Below, one piece after another: positions 40,055 to 49,379 of a stretch of 64,000 nucleotides of DNA. Source of the DNA: a virus; the IMG/VR virus record IMGVR_UViG_3300035666_000005, positions 1-64,000 of that record. One strand, 5' to 3'. Both the position numbers and the translations under genes were made by a program. Position 1 is the stretch's first letter; each line of letters starts with the position of its first letter. Under the pieces are notes generated by a model. It was given only the letters and a program-made list of their open reading frames with translations, was not told the origin of the DNA and ran no database searches.

Positions 40055-41983
40055 ATGCGTAAAAAAAAATTGTTGTTCTTAACAGATTACGCTGGAGCTT
40101 TTACCGGTTTTGGTAAACAATGTAAGTTACTTTTAAGTTACTTATATAAAACTGGAAAATATGAAATATTAAATGCTGCCCAAGGTGTACAAACAAATGA
40201 TTTTTTAAATAAAAAATTTCCTTGGCAAACTATTGGTGTATTGCCAAACGATCCTAATAAAATTAATCAAATTAATCAGGATCCAAATTTAGCAAGAAAT
40301 GCTGCTTATGGTGTTCTAGAAATAAACAACATTGTTAAGAATTTTAAACCAGATGTTATTTTTTCTATTAACGATACCTGGGGATCTCAATTCGTTGTCG
40401 ATATGCCATTTTTTAATAAAATTCCCACTGTATGTTGGAATACTTTTGACTCTTTACCGCTGCTTCCAGATACTATACAAAAAGCCTCAAAAATTAAAAA
40501 TTATTGGACATGGAGTGATTTTGCACGAAAAGAATTTCAAAAATTAGGATTTAATCACGTTAAAAACCAATATCCCTTAGTTAATACTAATAATTTCTAT
40601 AAACTTCCGGATACAAAAATAATGGAGATCAAAGCTAAGTTTGGTCTTCCTCAAGATGCTTTTATAATAGGTTTTGTTTTTAGAAATCAGTTACGTAAAT
40701 TAATTAATACTCAAATAGAAGCATATGCGTTATTTAAAAAACATAATCCCGAAATAAAAAATACTTTTTTATATACTCACACTCATTATGGTGAGGGTTG
40801 GGATATCCATAGATTATGCCAACAATATGGAGTAAATCCTTTAGAAGTTTTATGCACATATATTTGTAAAGAAACGGGACAATATTTTATAGCTCCTTTT
40901 CATGGTCAAGATATTGAAAACCCTATCACCAAAAATAAGACTTTAATTACTGCTAATGTTCAATTTGGCGTTACAGATGAGCAATTAAATGAAATCTATA
41001 ATATCTTTTCGTTATATTCTCATCCAGCTACTTCAGGAGCTTGTGAATTACCATGTGTAGAAGCAGCTTTAACAGAAAAAATTATTACTACATGCGCTTA
41101 CTCTTTTGGGGAAGATATTATAGAATATAATAAAGGAAGTCTACCTATAAAATTTACTTTCTATACAGAACACGGTACTCAATTTTTAAAGTCACAACCA
41201 TCTGCTTACGAGTTATCAAAAATCTTTAAAAAAGTTTATGAAATGAAGCCCCAAAATAAATACAAGATGGAGCAAGAATCTAGAAAGTGGGCTATCGAAA
41301 ATTATTCTATAGAAATAAACGGAAGAAAAATTGAAAAATTCATAGATGAAGAAACTACATTATTATCTGAAGAGATATTTAATTTCTCAACCCAAGTAGA
41401 AAATAATGTAAATCCATCTGCTAAAATAGAAAATAATTCTGATAATAAAGTTTGGGTTAAATCATTATATAAACATATACTAGGAAGAGATGTAACAGAT
41501 CAAGATGAAGGATTATTACATTGGTTGCAAAAATTAGAACAAAATGTATCAAAAGAACAAATTGAAAATTATTTTCGACAAGTAGCTACAGAAGAATTAA
41601 CTAAAAATCCTCAACAAATCAATTTTGAAGATTTGTTAGATAAAAATGATAAAGGTAAAAGAATTTTAATGGTGATGCCGCAAAGCGCTGGGGATGTATT
41701 TTGGACAACGTCTTTATTTGAATCTATAAAAAATTTATATCCAGATTATAATTTATATTTTGCAACAAAAAAAGAATATATGGATATATTAGATGGTAAC
41801 AAATATGTTCATAAGGTAATTGAATATAACCCTGTAATGGATAATTTATTATGGTCAGAAGGGGCTGCTCAACATGAGGGATATTTTGAAATTACTTTTC
41901 TTCCATATATAGGAACACAAAAAATATTAAATTATTTACATAATGGTAAAGATAAATTAGATTTTAATATTAAAAATTTTTAG
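40055..41983 (+). CDS. Modular glycosyltransferase: GT4 + DUF4214 + GT9 N-half
   Basis: 642 residues in three parts. Residues 5-440 are GT-B family 4: FLTDYAGAFTGFGKQC, GFVFRNQLRKL and LYSHPATSGACELPCVEA near 328-345. Residues about 466-520 are a DUF4214 domain (LYKHILGRDVTDQDEGLLHWLQKLE). From 533 RILMVMPQSAGDVFWTTSLFESI is the N-terminal start of a GT9 heptosyltransferase-like fold, but its C-terminal half is not in this protein. It is followed by a DUF6165 gene and a GT9 C-half-like gene. It probably builds an LPS-like or virion glycan. Confidence 0.8.
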   Translation: MRKKKLLFLTDYAGAFTGFGKQCKLLLSYLYKTGKYEILNAAQGVQTNDFLNKKFPWQTIGVLPNDPNKINQINQDPNLARNAAYGVLEINNIVKNFKPDVIFSINDTWGSQFVVDMPFFNKIPTVCWNTFDSLPLLPDTIQKASKIKNYWTWSDFARKEFQKLGFNHVKNQYPLVNTNNFYKLPDTKIMEIKAKFGLPQDAFIIGFVFRNQLRKLINTQIEAYALFKKHNPEIKNTFLYTHTHYGEGWDIHRLCQQYGVNPLEVLCTYICKETGQYFIAPFHGQDIENPITKNKTLITANVQFGVTDEQLNEIYNIFSLYSHPATSGACELPCVEAALTEKIITTCAYSFGEDIIEYNKGSLPIKFTFYTEHGTQFLKSQPSAYELSKIFKKVYEMKPQNKYKMEQESRKWAIENYSIEINGRKIEKFIDEETTLLSEEIFNFSTQVENNVNPSAKIENNSDNKVWVKSLYKHILGRDVTDQDEGLLHWLQKLEQNVSKEQIENYFRQVATEELTKNPQQINFEDLLDKNDKGKRILMVMPQSAGDVFWTTSLFESIKNLYPDYNLYFATKKEYMDILDGNKYVHKVIEYNPVMDNLLWSEGAAQHEGYFEITFLPYIGTQKILNYLHNGKDKLDFNIKNF

Positions 41984-41984
41984 C

Positions 41985-42368
41985 ATGAAAATAGAAACCC
42001 CAATATCAGTAGGAGAATATATTGATAAATTATCAATTCTTTTGATTAAAAAAGAAAAAATTAATGATCCAACAAAACTAAATAATATAAAAAAAGAAAT
42101 AGATCTTTTACTGTCTAAAGCTAGTAACTTTAAAGCCCCAGAATTAAATTTTTGGACCGATAAAATGAAAGCTATCAATTTAGTTTTATGGGAAATTGAG
42201 GATCAAATTAGATTGAAAGAAAAAAATAAAGAGTTTGATCAAGATTTTATAAAATTAGCAAGAAAAGTTTATTATACTAATGACGAACGGTTTATCATAA
42301 AAAATGAAATTAATAAACTTTTTCAATCAGAAATTTTTGAACAAAAAAGTTACGAGGATTATAAATAA
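41985..42368 (+). CDS. DUF6165 family protein
   Basis: 127 residues. The start ISVGEYIDKLSILLIKKEKI is the hallmark of DUF6165, a helical family that is often next to LPS glycosyltransferases. The rest is a charged helical bundle, with ELNFWTDKMKAINLVLWEIEDQIR in the middle. It follows the GT4-DUF4214 gene by one base and overlaps the GT9-like gene start by one base (TAATG). Its biochemical role in such loci is unknown. Confidence 0.8.
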   Translation: MKIETPISVGEYIDKLSILLIKKEKINDPTKLNNIKKEIDLLLSKASNFKAPELNFWTDKMKAINLVLWEIEDQIRLKEKNKEFDQDFIKLARKVYYTNDERFIIKNEINKLFQSEIFEQKSYEDYK

Positions 42369-43564
42369 TGCATATATTAGAACAGTACGCAGTTAATTGT
42401 GGTGTTAAAATCGGTAAGCCATATATATTTAAAGAATATGTTCCAATACCATTTGATAAGTATATTGTTCTTCATGCTGGTAGTGGGATGGAATCTAAAA
42501 ATTACGATTATTATGACGACATTGTTTCTTTTATTAAACCTTATTTAGATAAACAAAATATAAAAATAGTACAAATAGGCGGTGAAAAAGAAAGATTAAT
42601 TAAAAATTGTTATCATTTACTTGGCACTACAAAAAAACAACTTGCTTATATTATAGATAATAGTTTGCTTTATTTTGGTAATGATACGATCAGTTTACAT
42701 TTAGCTTCTTATTTTCAAAAAAAGATTGTTTGTGCTTCAAGTGTTCTTTTTGAATCATGTTTTTATCCATACTGGAGTAAAAAAGAAGACTATACGATAA
42801 TTAATTCAGATAGAAATGGTTTAAAACCTTCTTTTTCAAATAATGAAAACCCGAAAACAATTAATTTAATTAAAGCAGAAAAAATTGCAGAAAAAATTTT
42901 AAATTATCTTAGTATAAAACATGACAATTTACCAGTATCTATATATAGAGGAAAAAAGTATATTGAACCTATTATAGAAATATCTCCAAGTCAATTAATT
43001 GATAAAAATACTTTTAACAATTTTATTCTAAACATCCGTTTAGATTATTTTCCAGATTTTGATAATTTAAATCCAATATTGCAAAATTTGCAAATAAGAC
43101 CTTCTACAATAGTAACAGATCGTCCAATTAATTTAGATATTTTAAAGATGTTCAAAAAAAATATATTATCTATTATTTACGATGTGACAAATGATATTAA
43201 TTTAGATTTTTTATCTAAATTAAATAATTATGCAATTAAAACGCTTTTAATTTTTAAAAAGAAAGAAAAAGATACCGAAGAAATTTTAAAACAAAGACAA
43301 TTAAGTATTATTGATTATCCTAATATTATAGAACCTGTTATAATCAATAGTTTTGATTTTGATAAAATTGATATAAATAAATCAATTTATAGAACAAATA
43401 AAATACTTATTCATGATAATAAATTATTTACTAGTAGATTAGCTCAAATAGAAAATCAACCAAGTGAAATTATTGATAGTATTTTTGAATTAAAACTAAA
43501 TAAATTGAAAGATTTACCTTCGTTGAATGAAGATCTTGATTATGGATATATATATAGCTATTGA
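42368..43564 (+). CDS. GT9-like protein, C-terminal half of a heptosyltransferase fold
   Basis: 398 residues. IVLHAGSGMESKNYDYYDDIV near 32-53, IVQIGGEKE near 72-80, LLGTTKKQLAYIIDNS and FGNDTISLHLASYF near 98-118 are the GT9 (ADP-heptose:LPS transferase-like) C-half motifs. The second half (190-398) is not recognised. The N-half of the same fold sits at the end of the 40055-41983 protein, so the two may act as one split enzyme. The stop codon overlaps the next promoter's -35. Confidence 0.7.
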   Translation: MHILEQYAVNCGVKIGKPYIFKEYVPIPFDKYIVLHAGSGMESKNYDYYDDIVSFIKPYLDKQNIKIVQIGGEKERLIKNCYHLLGTTKKQLAYIIDNSLLYFGNDTISLHLASYFQKKIVCASSVLFESCFYPYWSKKEDYTIINSDRNGLKPSFSNNENPKTINLIKAEKIAEKILNYLSIKHDNLPVSIYRGKKYIEPIIEISPSQLIDKNTFNNFILNIRLDYFPDFDNLNPILQNLQIRPSTIVTDRPINLDILKMFKKNILSIIYDVTNDINLDFLSKLNNYAIKTLLIFKKKEKDTEEILKQRQLSIIDYPNIIEPVIINSFDFDKIDINKSIYRTNKILIHDNKLFTSRLAQIENQPSEIIDSIFELKLNKLKDLPSLNEDLDYGYIYSY

Positions 43565-43589
43565 CATTTTTTTCAAAAACTAAGATAAT
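43561..43589 (+). promoter_or_regulatory. Sigma70-type promoter of the 43596 gene
   Basis: TTGACA (43561-43566), 17-nt spacer, GATAAT (43584-43589), then 6 nt to the ATG at 43596. The spacing is like the other leaderless-type promoters. The -35 box overlaps the stop codon of the GT9-like gene. Confidence 0.8.
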
Positions 43590-43595
43590 CACTAT

Positions 43596-44351
43596 ATGTC
43601 AGAATATCGTTATGAATATCGTTATAAAGATACTGTTAATAAATTTAAAAGAGACGTTAATGGGCTTTTAGAATGTGTAGATTACATATTTAACCCAGAT
43701 AATACAATTAATTGGCGTTCAATGATTAATAAAGAACATCTTGTTCCTAACCGAGATGCGTTTAAAAATCAAAAAGATATTAATTTAAAAGAAATAGATA
43801 TCACATCTTTAGCAGATAATCAACTACTTATTCTTTTGGCTGGAATAAAAGAACTCGCTCAAATTCGGGGCTATACAAATGTTTCTTATGACGTTATTCA
43901 GGCCCAACCAGATTATGTAGCTGTTAAATGTACCATTAACTGGTTGCCAAATTATGAAACATCCATGGAACCTGTTTCGTTTTCAGCTTTAGCAGAAGCA
44001 CATCTTGATAATACTAAAGACTTTGCAAAAAACTTTTTAATGGCGATTGCAGAAAATCGAGCCTTTATTAGAGCAGTTAGAAGTTTTCTTAAAATTAATA
44101 TTGTTGGTAATGACGAAATGGGAAAAACAACACATATTGATTCCGAAATAGAATCAAATACATCTATTACTCAACCTATCGCATTGTTACAGAAAACTAT
44201 GGAAGAACATAATATTTCTTTTGAGCAAATTAAAGAGCGCGCAGTGCAAAAAAAGATGGAAAATGCAGAAAATTGGAAGTCAATAAATGATATTTCCCCA
44301 CTGTCTATGTTCACAATTATTAGCGGTATAAAAAATAAAAATAAAAAATAA
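43596..44351 (+). CDS. Conserved phage protein, possible single-strand annealing or recombination role
   Basis: 251 residues. WRSMINKEHLVPN near 48-60, then LADNQLLILLAGIKELAQIRGY, CTINWLPNYET and AENRAFIRAVRSFLKINIVGNDE near 150-172. This is a pattern I associate with recombination or ssDNA-annealing-type phage proteins, where an RavR..l.i..DE block follows a beta sheet. The C-terminal part (190-251) is helical. The family is not certain. It has a strong sigma70 promoter at 43561-43589, so it is probably early. The next gene is convergent, 16 nt away. Confidence 0.55.
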   Translation: MSEYRYEYRYKDTVNKFKRDVNGLLECVDYIFNPDNTINWRSMINKEHLVPNRDAFKNQKDINLKEIDITSLADNQLLILLAGIKELAQIRGYTNVSYDVIQAQPDYVAVKCTINWLPNYETSMEPVSFSALAEAHLDNTKDFAKNFLMAIAENRAFIRAVRSFLKINIVGNDEMGKTTHIDSEIESNTSITQPIALLQKTMEEHNISFEQIKERAVQKKMENAENWKSINDISPLSMFTIISGIKNKNKK

Positions 44352-44367
44352 AATTAATACATTTTAA

Positions 44368-45345
44368 TTATATATTAGGAATTTTACTTACTGTTTTTGA
44401 ATAAACTCCCTTTTCTTCGTCATCTCCGCAAACTTTATTACATGGATTATCATCATTATTAGGGTCATCAGATGATTCTAATCTTTCTTGATCTTTTCCA
44501 TCCCAAAAAAATCTATCACAACATCTTTTTCCAGGTCTAATATCAATAATTACATTAGCAAATTGACTGATAGATTTTTGAGAATTTATTAAAGTAGTAC
44601 CTAAATTTGCTGTAGTTCCAGGGGCATTTAAATTAATAATAGGGATTGGTTGGAATATTGGACCTGGTGGTCCAGGTAATACTTGTGAAGAAATTGTATT
44701 TCCAAAAGCAGCTTTTCCGACGCCTACAAAAACTGTTACGTTAGGCCAATAAAGTCTTGTTTTTCTATAAGCATAATATTTTATATCAGAAAAATCTAAA
44801 ATAATAGATACATTATTTTTGCTAAAAACATGAACTGGTCCAGCAGAACATAATGTTCCTTCGTTTGGTTTATAAGTAAAAGCTTCTAATTTATTTGGAT
44901 CAATATTTTCATCTAAATCTAAAGCTTTGTCCCCACCAACATCTGACTGTGTTTCATTATTTATAATTCCTTCCCGTGCTTTTCTTACTCTTTTTGAATA
45001 TTTAGAATATATTTTTGTATATCCACGAGCTGTAGTAAAACTATCCGCTGGAGTTGAGATAGCCCCAAGACCACCTATTGCTCCTATTATTCCACCAGTT
45101 GTTCCGCCAGCACTAACAAATTCAGAGAAAGGATCTATAGAAGAAATAACGGAGGCAGTAACATTTATTTCAAAACTCTTAACTGTCCAATAAGTTGAAA
45201 ACATTTGATTAAAAGAATATCCTAACATTCTTGTGGAAAATGGTCGTGGAAAAATGTCCGGAGTTCCTTTTTTATCGTTATTCGGAATATGCAAGTTATC
45301 TGGATTGTAGGGAATGTTTCCTAAAAAATTAATATTAAAACTCAT
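44368..45345 (-). CDS. Putative tail or virion structural protein
   Basis: 325 residues. It is Gly/Pro/Ile-rich with a long glycine segment (GGTTGGIIGAIGGLGAI, near 80-96) and a Cys-rich C-terminal part (GKRCCDRFFWDG, CNKVCGDDEE). No enzyme motif or signal peptide. It is the distal gene of the minus-strand structural block, one base after the 45346-45951 gene. The Gly-rich hydrophobic stretch could be a membrane-interacting segment used at entry, which is speculative. Confidence 0.6.
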   Translation of the reverse strand: MSFNINFLGNIPYNPDNLHIPNNDKKGTPDIFPRPFSTRMLGYSFNQMFSTYWTVKSFEINVTASVISSIDPFSEFVSAGGTTGGIIGAIGGLGAISTPADSFTTARGYTKIYSKYSKRVRKAREGIINNETQSDVGGDKALDLDENIDPNKLEAFTYKPNEGTLCSAGPVHVFSKNNVSIILDFSDIKYYAYRKTRLYWPNVTVFVGVGKAAFGNTISSQVLPGPPGPIFQPIPIINLNAPGTTANLGTTLINSQKSISQFANVIIDIRPGKRCCDRFFWDGKDQERLESSDDPNNDDNPCNKVCGDDEEKGVYSKTVSKIPNI

Positions 45346-45951
45346 TTAATTAAAATTTTCATTAATAGCATTTACATGTAATTGGCCATTAAAATAAGGC
45401 GCGGGAAAGATTACTGGAACACCGCTTACTACAGAAGCTAATAGTATAAAATTAGTATCTAAAATTTGTATAGGAGTTTTTTGATTTGTCTCCGGTTCTT
45501 GTATTTCTCCATTTTTATTGCTAGAATCAGATCTATATCCAATTAGTACATAACATTTTGTTTGAACTTTTCCGTCAATTAACTTTGTTACTTTTCCATC
45601 TTCATCTGTTTCGTCTACGGGTTTAATTTCAATCATATCAGGATAATTTTTCCAAGAATTATCATTACCAACCGTTTCACATTTAATTCTAGCCTCTGAT
45701 ACTTGTAAATTTGGTAATACATCTATTTCAATAAAAAATTTATCTTCTTTTCCTAAAGTATAAATCTGGCCAGTTCCCATTCCTTCTATTGGTACAAAAG
45801 TTCCAGTTCTAAAAGAAAATGTTGAAAAACAAACGCCTGGTTCTATATAATATTTATCTTCAGCGTCTTCATTCTTTGAGGCTGTAATTTTAAAAGGGGG
45901 CGATGTTCTTACAACTGTAACCGGTAAATAATTTGTAATTCCTCCTGCCAT
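45346..45951 (-). CDS. Putative virion structural protein
   Basis: 201 residues, beta-rich with Pro, Gly and Thr, and no enzyme motif. It lies between the 1123-aa protein and the 44368-45345 protein and is probably translated with them. Composition fits tail or baseplate parts. Not recognised. Confidence 0.6.
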   Translation of the reverse strand: MAGGITNYLPVTVVRTSPPFKITASKNEDAEDKYYIEPGVCFSTFSFRTGTFVPIEGMGTGQIYTLGKEDKFFIEIDVLPNLQVSEARIKCETVGNDNSWKNYPDMIEIKPVDETDEDGKVTKLIDGKVQTKCYVLIGYRSDSSNKNGEIQEPETNQKTPIQILDTNFILLASVVSGVPVIFPAPYFNGQLHVNAINENFN

Positions 45952-45962
45952 AATAAATTATA

Positions 45963-48900
45963 TTATTTTATTCCACTCAATCTAAAAATAATCCCATTAT
46001 TAGGTAATTCAGGATTATTAATATCATCTATAATTAAATCTACAATATCCGGGCTTTCGCTTGGTAAAGTATTTAAATAATTTAAATAAAAAACTCTTAA
46101 ATTAACATTTGTTGGATTTCTACCAAAATTACTTCGGTTAGCAAAAGATGTTCCACTAATAAAATTATTCTGTAGAAAACTTAAATAATTTCTTCTAAGA
46201 TTTCCACTTGCTATATCCCATACATCAAAAAATGTTCTTACTCCTGTAAAAGTAGGAACGTTTCCAATTATATTTCCTGATCCACTATTACCATAATAAA
46301 AACCGGTTCCTAAAATAATATCAGCAATATTACCAGTCATTAATGGGTCTTTAAGAATTATTTCTGTTGTCCCATTGTTATCTATATATCCAAAATTATA
46401 CAATCTTGGGTAAATATTAACACCAGAATTAAATTGTATAATTTCAATTTTATTACTAAGAGGGGTCAAATTTATATTACCAGACTCTCCTGGTAATATA
46501 CTAGTTAATTTAATATTTGTGTTAACAACTTCACCACTACAAAGAAAAATATTTTGAGAATCATTTATAATTGAAACCAGTGAAGCATTTGAGTCAAAAT
46601 ATGTTGGGGGCGGATATGCTGAAGAATTAGAATGATAAATTAAAGTATTATTATTAAGAGATAATATATCAAAATTATTTAAATTACTATAATTTACATT
46701 AAATATCACATTAGAAGTTATAAAACCAGTAGGTATTGAATAATATGGGTATATATTACCAACTGTAACTCCAGTAACAGCTACATTATTGTTAATTTGT
46801 AACTTTCCACCGCTAGTAAAACCAGTAACTTTTCCAGTAATCGGATAATATCCAATTACATCATAATCAATATATGGAATATTTCCTAAGGTTGTATTTA
46901 AAGTACCGTTTGAAATTCTTTCATCATAAATTGGGGGTAAATTATTTAATCTACCACCAAATAAAAGCTCCCTGTTAATAACATCTTTTTTAATAACTGT
47001 TGTCTGACCGCTAAGACGACCAAATCCAGTTAATATTCCACTTAAAGTTTTAGAAAAAGAAAGTAGTTGAGTTATAGGGTTATAAAAATAATAATCATTA
47101 TTTTGATAAATCATAACCCCCGTTCCGAAACCCGAAGTTGTTAGATATCCAGTCCCACTAATACTCGTGATTTCACCCATTACTTTATTAAATTTTACCG
47201 TTCTTTCGTTATTTTTAATAGATCTTATAAAAGGAGTATTAAAAAATTTATAAATACCACTTTCTTCAGGGATTAATGTATAATTAAAAATTCCACTAAT
47301 TTCAATAGGAACAATTCCCTGTACATCTATTGTATAATCAGCATTAATCGTACATATCGGATCACCACCATGAGCGGTAAAATTTGTAGGTTTTGCGGAA
47401 TATAAATTAATATTTTCAACAAAAAATGATTGTTTTTGAAAAAGATTTTCATTAAATAACCCACTAAAATTATATAGTGATATTTTATATTTACTATATT
47501 CGCTTGAATTATTAAAAAATTCCTTAGACAAATTCCAACCAGTTCTTATTATATGTAAATTACCAATAGATTTGTCATCTTCTCCAAGATTTTCGTCTCC
47601 ACCTCCACCGCCTTCTCCACCTTCTGGAGTTCCAGCTTCACATAATTGTTTTGCAGTAAATTTTGGAATTTGCTCTCCATTTGGTCCAATCTTATACTGT
47701 TGGCAATTTTTATTTGGCGCTGTAATTATAATATCTTTTGTTTTAATTTCTGGCGGACATAATGGATTTTTATTATAAATAACGACTCTTACGGGCTCTG
47801 AAGCTATTTGATCTTTACATAATATTCCAGAAGGAAGTTCTGCTTCGGGCAACTCTTCTTCTTTCTCCTCTTCTATAAATTCTTCTGGCTTAAGTTTTAA
47901 AGGTATTGGTTTTAAAATTTGCTCAACATCTTTAAAAGATTCATATAAATTAGTTTTTTGATCTAAGATGTTCCAACTTTGAGTATTTTTATTAAAGCCT
48001 TCTAATCTAATAATATCTGGGATTAAATAATTAAACCCATTATAAACACGGGCTGGAGGTAAACGTTGAGATAAAGAAAAAGATAAATCATAAGAAAAAT
48101 AAGATTCAAAATTTTCTATTTGAGGGTAGCCTCGAGAAGATATAAAATCTATTCTATTATTAAAATGATCAATAGGAATTTCTCCTGTTGGTTGGGTATT
48201 TTTTTTAAATTCTATTAATTTTCCAGTGATATATATTCCAGATTCAGAGCCAGATAGACATTCATATGGATACCAAATAGGATAAGTATTAAGAATATTA
48301 GCTTTTTCGTTTAACTTGCTAACTAAAGAATCTAATGAATTCCAATCATCTGGATATATTAATGTAAAACCTGTTGTTGGATATATAGGATCATTATTTA
48401 AATGATAATTTTTATATAAACCTGAATAATTATAATTATAAATATTAAACTTAATAGAATCTCCACTTAACCAATTATTATATAGAATATATCCAGATAA
48501 AGTAATTGTTGAATATTTAATACCAGGAGCCTCAACAGAATTTAATAAATTATTGTCCTTTGGTGGAACAATAACTTCTCCAGATCTAGCTCTTGCCGAA
48601 ATTCCAGACAAAAAATTCTGAAAAGAAAAAGTATCTATTAAATCTCCTGTATAACAAATCTCTTCCTCTGTAACACTTTCATATTCACAGGGAAAGAGTT
48701 CTTGGCATAAACTTTTGAAATTATCAAATGATAAAAAACCTAAAACACTATTAACTCCAGTATATAATTCTGGAGATTTTGCAGAATTAGATAAAAAAGC
48801 TCTACCCGTTTCTGTGTTTGCATCGATATTTCCAGTATAATAAAAATAACCAGAAAAAACTCCAGAAGCCACAATATTAATTGCATATGAAAAAATTTTA

Positions 48901-49334
48901 TTTGGAATCATCATTCCAGTACTAACATCGTAAGAAGCCCAAGCTTCATCATTTTTAAAAAAAGAATTATATCCTATATTTTTAGGTTTTTGTGGTCGAA
49001 TTTGTATTAATTGTTTATAGTAATTACCACTAATTAAATTAGTATTATTAATTCCATAATTAATATGAAATTTATTTTGATTGTTAATACGTGTTATTTC
49101 ATTATTATTGATAATAATACCCGCATTATTATTATTATAACCAGTTAAATTATATCCACTAAAATTATTATAATTATTTAACCAACTTTCATTATTTTCT
49201 AACAAATAACGTTTTAAAGTATTTGTTGGTGTAGAAAAAAATAAACCAGAGCCGGTTTCATTATATAATTTAATATAAGTATCATTATTAAAATATAATA
49301 AACCTGTTTTCAAACATTCATTTAAACATGACAT
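45963..49334 (-). CDS. Large tail or fibre structural protein
   Basis: 1123 residues, very rich in Asn, Gly, Ser, Tyr and Ile, with repeated short strands such as SGxxxYTGNI and FTSGG typical of phage fibre, baseplate or tail proteins. A glycine/glutamate linker (GTPEGGEGGGGGDE) lies near 575-590, between two halves. A CPPEIKTKD-type Cys-containing part precedes it. No enzyme signature. The ATGTGTAA motif lies 32 nt before its ATG at 49334, so it starts its own late transcript with the two distal genes. Confidence 0.75.
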   Translation of the reverse strand: MSCLNECLKTGLLYFNNDTYIKLYNETGSGLFFSTPTNTLKRYLLENNESWLNNYNNFSGYNLTGYNNNNAGIIINNNEITRINNQNKFHINYGINNTNLISGNYYKQLIQIRPQKPKNIGYNSFFKNDEAWASYDVSTGMMIPNKIFSYAINIVASGVFSGYFYYTGNIDANTETGRAFLSNSAKSPELYTGVNSVLGFLSFDNFKSLCQELFPCEYESVTEEEICYTGDLIDTFSFQNFLSGISARARSGEVIVPPKDNNLLNSVEAPGIKYSTITLSGYILYNNWLSGDSIKFNIYNYNYSGLYKNYHLNNDPIYPTTGFTLIYPDDWNSLDSLVSKLNEKANILNTYPIWYPYECLSGSESGIYITGKLIEFKKNTQPTGEIPIDHFNNRIDFISSRGYPQIENFESYFSYDLSFSLSQRLPPARVYNGFNYLIPDIIRLEGFNKNTQSWNILDQKTNLYESFKDVEQILKPIPLKLKPEEFIEEEKEEELPEAELPSGILCKDQIASEPVRVVIYNKNPLCPPEIKTKDIIITAPNKNCQQYKIGPNGEQIPKFTAKQLCEAGTPEGGEGGGGGDENLGEDDKSIGNLHIIRTGWNLSKEFFNNSSEYSKYKISLYNFSGLFNENLFQKQSFFVENINLYSAKPTNFTAHGGDPICTINADYTIDVQGIVPIEISGIFNYTLIPEESGIYKFFNTPFIRSIKNNERTVKFNKVMGEITSISGTGYLTTSGFGTGVMIYQNNDYYFYNPITQLLSFSKTLSGILTGFGRLSGQTTVIKKDVINRELLFGGRLNNLPPIYDERISNGTLNTTLGNIPYIDYDVIGYYPITGKVTGFTSGGKLQINNNVAVTGVTVGNIYPYYSIPTGFITSNVIFNVNYSNLNNFDILSLNNNTLIYHSNSSAYPPPTYFDSNASLVSIINDSQNIFLCSGEVVNTNIKLTSILPGESGNINLTPLSNKIEIIQFNSGVNIYPRLYNFGYIDNNGTTEIILKDPLMTGNIADIILGTGFYYGNSGSGNIIGNVPTFTGVRTFFDVWDIASGNLRRNYLSFLQNNFISGTSFANRSNFGRNPTNVNLRVFYLNYLNTLPSESPDIVDLIIDDINNPELPNNGIIFRLSGIK

Positions 49335-49366
49335 AATATATATAAAAATCCTTAAGCCTATAATAA

Positions 49367-49374
49367 TTACACAT
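49367..49374 (-). promoter_or_regulatory. ATGTGTAA candidate late-promoter motif
   Basis: On the minus strand ATGTGTAA is followed by TTATTATAGG, in the 45-nt gap between the poly-Ser gene stop (49380) and the ATG at 49334. Confidence 0.5.
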
Positions 49375-49379
49375 TTTTA

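Noticed and set aside
44352-44367. Rho-independent terminator between convergent genes
   Set aside because: Only A/T-rich sequence, with no G+C stem followed by T run. The other convergent ends (6640, 8319, 10226, 15369) overlap or touch and have no room for a hairpin.
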